Source: an uncultured Rickettsiaceae bacterium (GTDB taxonomy: Bacteria > Pseudomonadota > Alphaproteobacteria > Rickettsiales > Rickettsiaceae). Taken from it: a stretch of 18,105 nucleotides of DNA. The stretch spans positions 1 through 18,105 of the forward strand of contig CAJQOE010000107.1 in the NCBI GenBank assembly GCA_905479885.1, read 5' to 3'. Shown in pieces: positions 1 through 6,891 of the stretch. Under the pieces are notes generated by a model that was not told the DNA's origin, made no database searches, and saw only the letters and a list, made by a program, of their open reading frames with translations. Positions within the stretch are counted from its first letter, which is position 1, and every line of letters begins with the position of its first letter. The position numbers were made by a program, and so were the translations under genes.

Positions 1-135
1 ATCTTCAATTGTGGAATACATAGAATGTTACTATAATAGAAAACGTAGACATTCGACTATTAAGTATGAAATACCTCATTTCTATGATTCTAGTTACATG
101 GCTGCTTAACCCAATGTGTCCCGAAAACTAGGGCA
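1..135 (+). mobile_element. Right end of an IS3-family insertion sequence (truncated by window edge)
   Basis: The first 109 bases are the 3' end of an IS3-type transposase reading frame. The following bases, CCAATGTGTCCCGAAAACTA then GGGCA, look like an IS terminal repeat. IS3 elements normally end in CA, so the tip is placed at about 135, which is an inference because the left end is outside the window. Target duplication cannot be assessed. Confidence 0.6.
2..109 (+). CDS. IS3-family transposase (OrfB/DDE), C-terminal 35 residues
   Basis: Partial gene entering from the left edge in frame 2 and ending at TAA (107-109). The visible tail contains EYIECYYNRKRRHSTIKY, the end of the rve integrase-core domain of IS3/IS150-group transposases, where a helix with YN(R/K)xRxHSxL(G/K)Y is nearly invariant. 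The catalytic DDE residues lie upstream, outside the window. Nothing shows whether the full gene is intact. The protein would cut and rejoin the IS ends. The family assignment is strong from this motif, but the IS name cannot be given. Confidence 0.85.
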   Translation, partial: SSIVEYIECYYNRKRRHSTIKYEIPHFYDSSYMAA

Positions 136-547
136 AGATCATGATTCTCAATTCCAATTATCAAGGTGGTACGGCAACGCATCTCCCTCGCCGCCACAAA
201 CTCTCATCGCCCTCATTTTCTGATAGAGTTTGGAGGCACCGCCAAGTTAATGGAATTTGATACATTTGACGATAGAATTTAGGGTGATATTTAAGGATTT
301 TGACGTTTATTTTGCACGTAATTATCACGCTAATGCATAAAATTGCTTCCAATTATACAGCTCAGAATCTAACAATCTCGCTCTTTCTTTAATATATCTT
401 TATAATTAAATAACAGCTAAGGTTACGACCGCACTAGCAAAACATTTAAAACTAAGCAAAACAGTTTTAAAATCATCAATATAATACTACAATAAGGATT
501 AAGTTCTAAAATCTAAAATAAACGTCTTGTGAACGTATGCTAAATAA
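136..547. other. Non-coding gap with a GC-richer patch
   Basis: About 410 bases between the IS3 end and ybiT. Positions 165-245 are clearly richer in G+C than the surroundings and contain a loose inverted pair (GGTGGTACGGC near 165 and GCACCGCC near 236). The minus strand is open for 63 codons here, but the peptide is not recognisable and has no start signal. It may be debris of another mobile element. Positions 350-547 are AT-rich with nothing recognisable. Confidence 0.4.
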
Positions 548-2173
548 TTATTTTTTATTTGCTAACACCCAATTGCTATTTAAATAATCATCTGAGTGTC
601 TAGCAAGGTATTCCTGATAAGTTCCTTTAAAATCAACTATCCCTTTTGTAGTTAAAGCAATAACTCTAGTCGCAATTGAAGTAGCAAAATCTCTATCATG
701 CGTTACTAGAATCAAGGTCCCTACATAATCAACCAAAGCCTTCTTTAGCGACTCTCTTGACTCAATATCTAGGTGGTTAGTTGGTTCATCTAAAACTAGT
801 ATATTACCCTTTTCTAAGATGATTTTTGCTAGCAATAATCTTGCTCCTTCACCACCGCTTAAATGTAAAATATTTTTAGCAACGTCATCATTACCAAAAA
901 GCATCTGCCCTAAAACGGTGCGTATAGTTCCAACTGTCTCCGTTTGCGCCTGGCGGGTTAACCACTCAACTACACTCATGCTTTCATTGAGCAATTCGTG
1001 ATGATCCTGCGCGAAGTATGACGTTTGGGCCTCGTAACCCCATTCATGCATGCCAGTGTCTGCTTTTATTCTATCTAATAATATCTTCAATAAAGTAGAT
1101 TTACCAATACCATTAGCACCAATTACAACGACTTTATCTCCACGATGAATATCAAACCTCACCTTATTAAGTATCACCTTATTGTCATAATTTTTAGCAA
1201 TATTTTCTACTTTCAAAACATGCTTTCCTGACGGTCTTATTTGCTTAAAATTAAATGTAGGCGATACGCGTGAGCTCTTTTGAATATCCGGCAATTCAAT
1301 TCGATCCATTTGCTTCTCACGTGATGATGCTTGCCTGGATCTGGTACCTGCACTAAATTTATCGACAAAAGCTTGCATCTTAGCAAGTTTTTTCTCAAGG
1401 TAATTTACCTCGTGCATTTTGTGCTCAATTACTTGCTGCTTCAGCTCAACAAATTTATCATAATTACCCGTATAGATATTAATTTCACCATAATCGATAT
1501 CTAAAGTATGAGTAGACACATTGTTCAAAAACATTACATCGTGCGAAATAAACAATAACGCTCCTTTGTATTTTTCTTTTAAATAATTCTCTAACCAGTA
1601 AATAGACATAATGTCCAAGTGGTTGGTTGGTTCATCTAATAACAATACATCTGGATTATTAAATAAACTTTGCGCCAAAAGAACACGTAACTTATACCCA
1701 CCAGACAACATAGATAAAGGTTGATAATGCATTTCTTCTTTGATCCCAAGACCTTCAAGCAATTCAGCTGCTACTATCTCTGCTGTATAACCATCATTAT
1801 CTGCAATTATTTGCTCCAGTTCACCTAATCTATAGCCACTAATATCATCAAATTCTTCGAGTTTTAACAACTCTTCTTTTTCCTGAATAGCGCCCCATAA
1901 TTCCTTATTACCAGCAATCACCGTATTAATAATTTGAGTATTTTCATATAAAAATTGATCTTGGCTCAAGCAACCAATACGCGCATTACGAACTGCTATC
2001 ACTTCGCCATTACTCGGCTCCTCCTCTTTCATTATCAACTTAAAAAAAGTAGATTTACCAGCACCGTTGGCACCCACTAAAGAATAGCGACTATTTGAAT
2101 TTAGGTTCAGATTTACATCTGTAAATAAAAGCTTGGGGCCATATTGCATGGCTAAATTATTAATCTTGATCAT
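548..2173 (-). CDS. ybiT: ABC-F family ATPase, YbiT type
   Basis: A cytoplasmic ABC-F protein with two nucleotide-binding domains and no membrane segments. ABC-F proteins bind the ribosomal E site and modulate the peptidyl-transferase centre; the YbiT branch is a general translation factor rather than a transporter. The 541 residues compare with about 530 in E. coli YbiT. Domain 1 has Walker A GANGAGKS (34-41), signature LSGGYKLR and Walker B LLLDEPTNHLD. A charged linker follows (about 245-315, rich in K/R/E with SRQASSREKQ). Domain 2 has GANGIGKST, signature LSGGEGAR and VLDEPTNHLD, then the H-switch VTHDRDF. The family landmarks HKELW-like (NKELWGAI), KLRVLLAQ and YAQDH-like (YFAQDHHE) place it with YbiT rather than Uup or EttA. 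It ends in NKK. It follows rplT on the same strand after a 274-nt leader that holds a short ORF and a structured element. Confidence 0.92.
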   Translation of the reverse strand: MIKINNLAMQYGPKLLFTDVNLNLNSNSRYSLVGANGAGKSTFFKLIMKEEEPSNGEVIAVRNARIGCLSQDQFLYENTQIINTVIAGNKELWGAIQEKEELLKLEEFDDISGYRLGELEQIIADNDGYTAEIVAAELLEGLGIKEEMHYQPLSMLSGGYKLRVLLAQSLFNNPDVLLLDEPTNHLDIMSIYWLENYLKEKYKGALLFISHDVMFLNNVSTHTLDIDYGEINIYTGNYDKFVELKQQVIEHKMHEVNYLEKKLAKMQAFVDKFSAGTRSRQASSREKQMDRIELPDIQKSSRVSPTFNFKQIRPSGKHVLKVENIAKNYDNKVILNKVRFDIHRGDKVVVIGANGIGKSTLLKILLDRIKADTGMHEWGYEAQTSYFAQDHHELLNESMSVVEWLTRQAQTETVGTIRTVLGQMLFGNDDVAKNILHLSGGEGARLLLAKIILEKGNILVLDEPTNHLDIESRESLKKALVDYVGTLILVTHDRDFATSIATRVIALTTKGIVDFKGTYQEYLARHSDDYLNSNWVLANKK

Positions 2174-2243
2174 ATTTCTAATTATTTTTTACTTAGCCAG
2201 TTTTACTAACGCAAATTAAGTATAAGGAGTTAAATTATATATC

Positions 2244-2310
2244 CCGTTACTGCGGTAGCCTATCACGCTACTTATGCCTACAACTTAGGTAAATACTGTG
2301 CCGCTCACGG
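2244..2310 (-). other. Possible structured RNA element in the ybiT leader
   Basis: GC-richer block between rplT and ybiT that can fold into a three-way junction. The outer stem is CCGT (2244-2247) with ACGG (2307-2310) plus GCGG (2252-2255) with CCGC (2301-2304), separated by a small internal loop. Inside are two hairpins: TAGC (2256-2259) with GCTA (2267-2270), and CCTA (2277-2280) with TAGG (2286-2289). It matches no riboswitch known to me. It could be a cis-regulator of ybiT, an intergenic repeat, or chance pairing. Confidence 0.3.
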
Positions 2311-2324
2311 TTATGTAGTATAGA

Positions 2325-2338
2325 TCAACTATAGTTGA
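2325..2338. repeat. Perfect 14-bp palindrome TCAACTATAGTTGA
   Basis: Uninterrupted self-complementary sequence in the rplT-ybiT gap, next to the structured block. Its size suits a dimeric repressor site, but no repressor is encoded nearby and no promoter is obvious around it. Confidence 0.4.
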
Positions 2339-2360
2339 AGCTCTTATCTTTAAATTTATA

Positions 2361-2399
2361 TTAGTAAAGATAATAACTACGACAAAAAAGACGAAACAT
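2361..2399 (-). CDS. Possible 12-codon leader peptide upstream of ybiT
   Basis: On the minus strand a GGAG (2405-2408) sits five bases before an ATG that opens MFRLFCRSYYLY and then TAA. It lies between rplT and ybiT, ahead of the 14-bp palindrome and the structured block. Leader peptides that attenuate in response to ribosome stalling are known for antibiotic-resistance ABC-F genes, but not to my knowledge for YbiT. An ORF this short is easily produced by chance, so the call rests mainly on the good SD spacing and location. Confidence 0.2.
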   Translation of the reverse strand: MFRLFCRSYYLY

Positions 2400-2447
2400 A
2401 CCTGCTCCGCCTTTTATAACTTTGTCGGTATTATGTAGAACTTAAAA

Positions 2448-2801
2448 TTAGCTAGCTTTTTTTACTTGTTCTACAATATGCGAGAAACTTTCTGGATTAT
2501 TTACTGCAAGTTCTGCAAGCATTTTGCGATCCACTTCTATTCCTGCTTTCTTCATACCACTTATCAACGTTGAATATATCATATCGTGCTGACGAGCGGC
2601 TGCGTTGATTCTTTGAATCCACAAACCTCTGAAATCACGTTTACGATTTCTACGGTCTCGATAAGCATATTGAAGTGCTTTTTCTACTCTTTCGATAGCT
2701 ACTCTGAAACAGTTATTAGCTCTGCCTCTATAGCCTTTTGCCATTTTAATTATTTTCTTATGGCGATTTTTTGATACTTTTCCTGCTTTTGCGCGTGTCA
2801 T
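2448..2801 (-). CDS. rplT: 50S ribosomal protein bL20
   Basis: Binds 23S rRNA early in assembly of the large subunit. The 117-residue length is normal for bL20. The basic N-terminal extension (TRAKAGKVSKNRHKKIIKMA) leads into KGYRGRANNCFRVA, and RDRRNRKRDFRGLWIQRINA is the family hallmark. The C-terminal globular part includes LISGMKKAGIEVDRKMLAEL. The ATG is 15 bases after the rpmI stop and is preceded by AGAAGG with about 8 bases spacing, so translation follows rpmI directly. infC, which precedes rpmI-rplT in many bacteria, is not present here. Confidence 0.98.
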   Translation of the reverse strand: MTRAKAGKVSKNRHKKIIKMAKGYRGRANNCFRVAIERVEKALQYAYRDRRNRKRDFRGLWIQRINAAARQHDMIYSTLISGMKKAGIEVDRKMLAELAVNNPESFSHIVEQVKKAS

Positions 2802-2816
2802 ACTATTACCTTCTGA

Positions 2817-3017
2817 TTATCTGTTTGGAAGAAAGATTTTCTTAAGTCTCTTTGCATCCGGATCGCAAAGAACTTCTGTCCCTCTTTGATCACGAAGTTG
2901 AGATTTAGTACGACGTCTCATCCCATGTTGTTTACCGGCCTGAGCCGCTTTCACTTTCCCAGAAGCTGTTAAACTAAAACGCTTTTTTGCACCCGAGTGG
3001 GTCTTCATTTTAGGCAT
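2817..3017 (-). CDS. rpmI: 50S ribosomal protein bL35
   Basis: Small basic protein of the large ribosomal subunit, 66 residues, normal length. It starts MPKMKTHSGAKKRFSLTASG, the conserved bL35 N-terminus, and continues with the typical HGMRRRTKSQLRDQRG segment, ending LKKIFLPNR. The start is well fixed by AGAGGA 4-5 bases upstream of ATG. It is first in the rpmI-rplT pair. No clear promoter can be named in the 181 bases before it, so transcription could also come from rsmI and the small gene upstream. Confidence 0.98.
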   Translation of the reverse strand: MPKMKTHSGAKKRFSLTASGKVKAAQAGKQHGMRRRTKSQLRDQRGTEVLCDPDAKRLKKIFLPNR

Positions 3018-3198
3018 ATAATCCTCTAAACTATTGGCATTTAATAATCGTTATTCTAAGGTGAATTAGGCATGCCAGGGCCACGTCACTCTCACTTAAG
3101 TATCGGCAGTATATACAAGATATTCCTATTTTGCAAGCTCCTTTTTATGATTAAAGGTACTGTTATTTTGACTTACAAAACAAGAGATAATTACACTA

Positions 3199-3498
3199 TT
3201 ACATTAATAGATCATCCAAATCATCTAATAAACCCAATAACTCTAAATCTTCAAAACTAGATTTTGGTACGTATGGTGTAGATTTTGTAGTTTCTGTAGT
3301 TTCTACAGGCATTTTTTTCAATATTGATAAACAAGTATTACCATCAGAACTAGGCTTTTTTTGTTGAGGAAGTAAGCTTATTGGCATGTCGCTCTTACTA
3401 GATGCGCAAGACGCCGGCAAACTAAGAGGAGGCATTTTTCCTGCTTTTGTTGAACTACTATTATGACTCTCTACAGCCCTATCAAACTTTCTTTTCAT
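3199..3498 (-). CDS. Small unrecognised protein with acidic leucine-rich tail
   Basis: A 99-residue product that I do not recognise. It begins with a basic stretch (MKRKFDRAVESH), followed by a low-complexity Ser/Pro/Lys middle (about 14-80) that is probably disordered, and ends in a short acidic amphipathic segment, FEDLELLGLLDDLDDLLM. There is no signal peptide or membrane segment. Reality as a gene is supported by a good Shine-Dalgarno (GGAG at 3505-3508, six bases before ATG) and by its position 50 bases after rsmI on the same strand, which suggests cotranscription. The C-terminal acidic LxxLL-like motif could be a protein-binding peptide, but that is speculation. Confidence 0.5.
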   Translation of the reverse strand: MKRKFDRAVESHNSSSTKAGKMPPLSLPASCASSKSDMPISLLPQQKKPSSDGNTCLSILKKMPVETTETTKSTPYVPKSSFEDLELLGLLDDLDDLLM

Positions 3499-3548
3499 TC
3501 AATGCTCCAAATAATAATTTCCTCAAAGTTATTCAATACAGCAAAGCA

Positions 3549-4382
3549 CTACTTCAAACGGTTAGTCAATTGGTATATAAATTTACGGCTAAATTGACCT
3601 TTATATTTTGCAAACACTGTATCAGAAGCGGTTTTGGCACTCTGCCCCTTGGCTAAAAGTAATAATATTTGTTCTTCTATTATAGACTCAGAGACAACTT
3701 GTTCAGCCTTACCAGACACGCTAAAAACTACTTCCCCCCTGGGGGGTTTTTCTTCATAATACGCTATCAGCTCTGAAAGTTTTGATAACCTTGATTCTTG
3801 GTATAATTTTGTTAATTCACGCGCAACATTTGCCTCCCTATCGCCAAATGTTTCCAAAGCAACCTTTAATGATTGCAACAAACGATTCGAGGTTTCATAA
3901 AAAACTAAGGTAGCATCAATTTCTAGCAACTCTTCGAAAACTTTCTTTTTACCCTCTTTTGTTTTAGGTAAAAAACCAGAAAATAAAAATCTATCTGTTG
4001 GAAGACCAGATAAGGTCAAAGCTGCTATAATGGCGCATGCCCCTGGTATCACATCAACGTGTATATTCTCTAACTTCAATTCTCTTACTAATTTATAACC
4101 AGGGTCGGAAATAAGTGGTGTACCCGCATCAGACACAAGGCTCACTACTTTCCCTTCTAAAATCAATGTTTTGACAAAATCACGCAGGGCTGCATCGCTC
4201 TTATCATTATATACTTTTAAAGATCCTTTTATATCATGTTTTGCTAGCAATTTATTAGAGACTCTGGTATCCTCGCATAGTATAATATCGGAGCTTTGTA
4301 ACGCTTTTAATGCACGCAGTGTTATGTCACCCAAATTTCCTATGGGAGTTGAAACAATATAAAGTCCGGCTTGAAAATTCAC
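3549..4382 (-). CDS. rsmI: 16S rRNA (cytidine-1402-2'-O)-methyltransferase RsmI
   Basis: SAM-dependent methyltransferase of the tetrapyrrole-methylase fold that 2'-O-methylates C1402 in the decoding centre of 16S rRNA (formerly yraL). The 277 residues compare with 286 in E. coli. Conserved blocks are LYIVSTPIGNLGDITLRAL near the N-terminus, DIILCEDTRVSNKLL, VSLVSDAGTPLISDPGYKLV (the SAM-binding GTP(L/A)ISDPG motif), VDVIPGACAIIAALTLSGLP, and FLFSGFLPKTKEGKK. The start is GTG (4380-4382) with GAGGG six bases upstream; the second domain-1 strand begins at residue 7, so no longer start is needed. It is divergent from the lipoprotein gene, as yraL and yraM are in E. coli. A C6-A-G6 tract (minus-strand sense, 3734-3746) lies in the PPRGE codons. 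Confidence 0.96.
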   Translation of the reverse strand: MNFQAGLYIVSTPIGNLGDITLRALKALQSSDIILCEDTRVSNKLLAKHDIKGSLKVYNDKSDAALRDFVKTLILEGKVVSLVSDAGTPLISDPGYKLVRELKLENIHVDVIPGACAIIAALTLSGLPTDRFLFSGFLPKTKEGKKKVFEELLEIDATLVFYETSNRLLQSLKVALETFGDREANVARELTKLYQESRLSKLSELIAYYEEKPPRGEVVFSVSGKAEQVVSESIIEEQILLLLAKGQSAKTASDTVFAKYKGQFSRKFIYQLTNRLK

Positions 4383-4410
4383 TATATACCCTCTATTGGA
4401 GAATTAATTT
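4383..4410. promoter_or_regulatory. 28-bp divergent start region of rsmI and the lipoprotein gene
   Basis: Only 28 bases separate the GTG of rsmI from the ATG of the lipoprotein gene. Both ribosome-binding sites fit inside: GAGGG on the minus strand and GGAGA on the plus strand. There is no room for two promoters, so each gene's promoter must overlap the other's coding sequence. Confidence 0.6.
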
Positions 4411-5529
4411 ATGCTTAATATAAAACAAAAATTTCTAAAATTCATTATTTCTTTTGCTTGTTTAGTTTCCATTAGCGCTTGCGAACAACTTGGCGTAAAA
4501 AATATAGTCGGGAAAAATGTAGTAGATATTGCTATTTTAATGCCAATGTCTGGCCCAGAGGCAGAGCTTAGCAAAGAATATGCACAAATGGTAAAAATTG
4601 GATTATCAGATGGAGCTAAAACCAAAATTCGTGTTACTTCCTATGATAGCGCTGATAAAGACAAGCTAAATGAATCATTAGATAAAATTTTTGAAACAGG
4701 AACTGACCTCATAATTGGCCCTATATATTCTGAAGCAACTCAGATTGTAGCTAACAAAGTAAAAGGCAAAGGCACGTTAGTAATATCTTTGTCCAACAAT
4801 CCTGTGCTAGCCGACCAACAAGTATTTATACATGGGCACGCTCCAATGCGCCAATTAGAACAGCTTACCAACTATTTTCTGGATAATAACTATAAAAATT
4901 ACATAGCATTATTACCCTCTGGAAGACACTCAAACTCAGTAAGTAAAATACTACGAGATATGATTAGCAACGCTAATGGTACGTTAGCTAGGGTAGAATT
5001 CTATGGTAACACACCAGAAGATATAGCCAAATCAGTAAAAATTGTTTCCGATAGTGTTGATAACTTAAATGAAAACGATTTTAATTTAACACAGCCAGTA
5101 ATAATACTCGCAGATGATTCAGCGACATTACAAATACTATACAATAATGCACATAAATATAACCTAGATAAAAAGGCAATTATATCTGGTGATAGTCGCG
5201 CTGATATCGACTCATCTCCACCCACGAATATCACTTTTACTGGCTCATTAAACATTACCAATACAGATCTAGTAGAACGCGCCAAAAAGGCTGGGATCAA
5301 CCACATTTCCTTTATGCATGCAATTGCTTATGATGCCGGAAAAATGGCTAGCAACTATATAGGAACCAGTTACAATAAAACAAAGTTCTTAAGCGACATG
5401 AATGGCTCTGAGCCATTTGTTGGCCTTTCTGGAAAAATTCATTTCACAGATTCCATAGCACAACGCCAATATGACATAATAATAAAAGAAAATGGCGAGT
5501 ATAGAACAGTCGAGAAAAAAGAAAATTAA
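4411..5529 (+). CDS. Penicillin-binding protein activator (LpoA/LppC-like) lipoprotein
   Basis: Envelope lipoprotein with a periplasmic-binding-protein fold. Residues 1-24 form a lipoprotein signal with lipobox I-S-A-C (Cys24). From about residue 36 follows a type-1 PBP domain: DIAILMPMSGPEAELSKEYA, then GTDLIIGPIYSEATQIVANK, YKNYIALLPSGRHSNSVSKI and FVGLSGKIHFTDSIAQRQY near the end. This matches the C-terminal domain of E. coli LpoA (YraM), which activates PBP1A; at 372 residues the N-terminal TPR-like domain of the gammaproteobacterial protein is missing, as usual in alphaproteobacteria, so activation of a PBP is not assured. GGAGA lies 8 bases before ATG. Position opposite rsmI supports the assignment. 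A general leucine-binding-type substrate-binding role is the alternative. Confidence 0.85.
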   Translation: MLNIKQKFLKFIISFACLVSISACEQLGVKNIVGKNVVDIAILMPMSGPEAELSKEYAQMVKIGLSDGAKTKIRVTSYDSADKDKLNESLDKIFETGTDLIIGPIYSEATQIVANKVKGKGTLVISLSNNPVLADQQVFIHGHAPMRQLEQLTNYFLDNNYKNYIALLPSGRHSNSVSKILRDMISNANGTLARVEFYGNTPEDIAKSVKIVSDSVDNLNENDFNLTQPVIILADDSATLQILYNNAHKYNLDKKAIISGDSRADIDSSPPTNITFTGSLNITNTDLVERAKKAGINHISFMHAIAYDAGKMASNYIGTSYNKTKFLSDMNGSEPFVGLSGKIHFTDSIAQRQYDIIIKENGEYRTVEKKEN

Positions 5530-5535
5530 AACGCC

Positions 5536-5557
5536 GCTTATTTATATAAGCTTTGTT
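5536..5557 (+). terminator. Weak terminator-like hairpin after the lipoprotein gene
   Basis: GCTTAT, loop TTAT, ATAAGC (5536-5551) followed by TTTGTT. The stem is only six pairs and AU-rich. It is followed at once by the 12-bp palindrome TTTGTTAACAAA (5552-5563). Confidence 0.4.
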
Positions 5558-5644
5558 AACAAACACAAGAATAGGATATTGCACAGGCATCATTAAGTTC
5601 GTAAAAATGGAAACCCTTAATTACTAAATAATATCAATAAACTA

Positions 5645-5673
5645 TTGACTTAACTTAAATATTAAGTTAAGCT
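5645..5673 (+). promoter_or_regulatory. Promoter with operator-like palindrome for the LRR gene
   Basis: A -35 TTGACT (5645-5650) is followed after 17 bases by a weak -10 TAAGCT (5668-5673). The spacer is almost wholly a palindrome, CTTAACTTAA-ATA-TTAAGTTAAG (5649-5671), with perfect 10-base arms. A further TTAAGTTAA-like copy follows at about 5677-5685. This arrangement is what a repressor operator placed across a promoter looks like. No regulator gene is adjacent. Confidence 0.55.
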
Positions 5674-5704
5674 TAGTTAAGTTAATTAACGGGAGTATAG
5701 GGAT

Positions 5705-6748
5705 ATGATTTGCACTAATTTACATGGTTTTCTACAAAACCCTAATCAATATAATGCAATTAAACTAGAAAGAGAAGATATAGATATAGATGGCGTTATC
5801 GCAATTGCTGCGGCCTTAAAAGATAATCCTTCCGTTACTAAAGTTACTATAACTGGCCAGCAACTCGGGCTCGAAGGCATAACTGTGCTTGCAGAGGCTT
5901 TTAAAACTAATAACTCTATTACTGAAATTAACCTAAGCAGCAATGATATAAACCCCGAAGGTGCCACTAAACTTGCTGAGGTCGTAAAAAATAATCACTC
6001 CATTACTAAACTCATCCTATCTGATAATTACCTAGGTAACGAGGGTGTTACTACAATTTCCGAGGCCTTAAAAACTAATAATTCCATTACTGGCATAGAT
6101 ATATCTCACAACAGAATCAAGGATGAAGGTTATGCTAAATTTATTGAGACCTTAAAAACTAATAATTCCATTACTAAGATCGATATAAGTGAAAATTATA
6201 ATAGTGACGAAGCTATTGATACACTTATTACCGCCCTGAAAATCAACCATTCTATTACTAGCATTTGTCACTTCGCAACGGAGGAGGCCAGCCAGGAAGA
6301 TGTTGATACAATTAACCAATTGCTAGAAAGAAATAAAAAGATATTTTCAGATACTTCATTTATGTTAGAAACTCTAGCAAAAATGGAAACAACAGAAGCA
6401 CTGCTTGCTGAGCTAGAAAAGTACGCATTAAATGAGAACGCCGCTTTACTCAGAGAGTTTCATAATCGCCCAGATGCCTTTGCACCTCTAAAAAGCGATA
6501 AAGGAAATGAAACCTTGCAAGTTATAAAGAACTTTGTTTTAGATAATTATTTTCAAATTTATGCCGTTGCAAAAGATATATTTATAGAAGGGTCGACATT
6601 CCTCGTGCTTCCGTTAGATCTAATCAGTGATCAGATACTTACGTTCATGTCTAATGATATTAACTTAGGCCCTCAATTAGCTGGTCAAACCTACGAGCAG
6701 GAGAGTAACGCCGCTGACTATGAGTGCAAAGAAGTTATAGTCAATTAA
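5705..6748 (+). CDS. Leucine-rich-repeat protein (RNI/NLR-type LRRs), possible effector
   Basis: A 347-residue protein without a signal peptide. About residues 20-215 hold at least six LRRs of the 28-residue ribonuclease-inhibitor type. The unit runs TNNSITEINLSSNDINPEG and then an alpha helix such as ATKLAEVVK. The repeats weaken toward the end (HSITSICHFATEEASQ). Residues about 216-347 are mainly helical, with LAKMETTEALLAELEKYALN, then a more hydrophobic stretch (FLVLPLDLI) and an acidic tail. LRRs of this class are rare in bacteria outside host-associated species and act as protein-binding surfaces; a secreted host-directed role is an inference. SD GGGAG (5691-5695) lies 9 bases before ATG. 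Two repeats share 26 identical bases, suggesting recent duplication. The promoter carries an operator-like palindrome. Confidence 0.85.
   Translation: MICTNLHGFLQNPNQYNAIKLEREDIDIDGVIAIAAALKDNPSVTKVTITGQQLGLEGITVLAEAFKTNNSITEINLSSNDINPEGATKLAEVVKNNHSITKLILSDNYLGNEGVTTISEALKTNNSITGIDISHNRIKDEGYAKFIETLKTNNSITKIDISENYNSDEAIDTLITALKINHSITSICHFATEEASQEDVDTINQLLERNKKIFSDTSFMLETLAKMETTEALLAELEKYALNENAALLREFHNRPDAFAPLKSDKGNETLQVIKNFVLDNYFQIYAVAKDIFIEGSTFLVLPLDLISDQILTFMSNDINLGPQLAGQTYEQESNAADYECKEVIVN
6066..6175 (+). repeat. DNA-level tandem repeat inside the LRR gene
   Basis: A 26-base stretch beginning CCTTAAAAACTAATAATTCC occurs at 6066-6091 and again at 6150-6175, an offset of 84 bases or exactly one 28-codon LRR. 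More divergent copies lie at about 5898 and 5980. Protein selection alone would not preserve identical synonymous sites, so recent duplication or gene conversion is likely. Confidence 0.75.
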
Positions 6749-6766
6749 AGACCCCACACCTCTTGG

Positions 6767-6873
6767 AGGCTTTGTTCGGAAACTAAAAAAGAATTCATTT
6801 GGCCGATGCGAATCTTTGAAAATAGGATAATTACGCTTAGGTTAGGAGAGATATAAGATTCCGAACATAGCCT
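6767..6873. mobile_element. MITE-like element of about 107 bp
   Basis: Terminal inverted repeats AGGCTTTGTTCGGAA (6767-6781) and TTCCGAACATAGCCT (6859-6873) match at 14 of 15 positions, 16 of 18 if extended inward. The interior has no coding capacity. Termini of the form GGCTTTGTTC occur in IS5/IS982-like elements, so this may be an internally deleted derivative; the parent is not in the window. No clear target-site duplication is visible. It lies between two convergent genes, where it could also fold as a transcriptional stop. Confidence 0.6.
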
Positions 6874-6891
6874 GCTAGAAGCACATAAACT

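Noticed and set aside
161..352. 63-codon minus-strand open frame in the GC-richer patch after the IS3 end
   Set aside because: No ribosome-binding site, peptide not recognisable, and it reads through both AT-rich and GC-rich parts without coding character; more likely mobile-element debris.
3072..3260. 62-codon plus-strand frame opposite the rpmI leader
   Set aside because: No SD, unlikely peptide, and it overlaps the antisense small gene that has a good SD.
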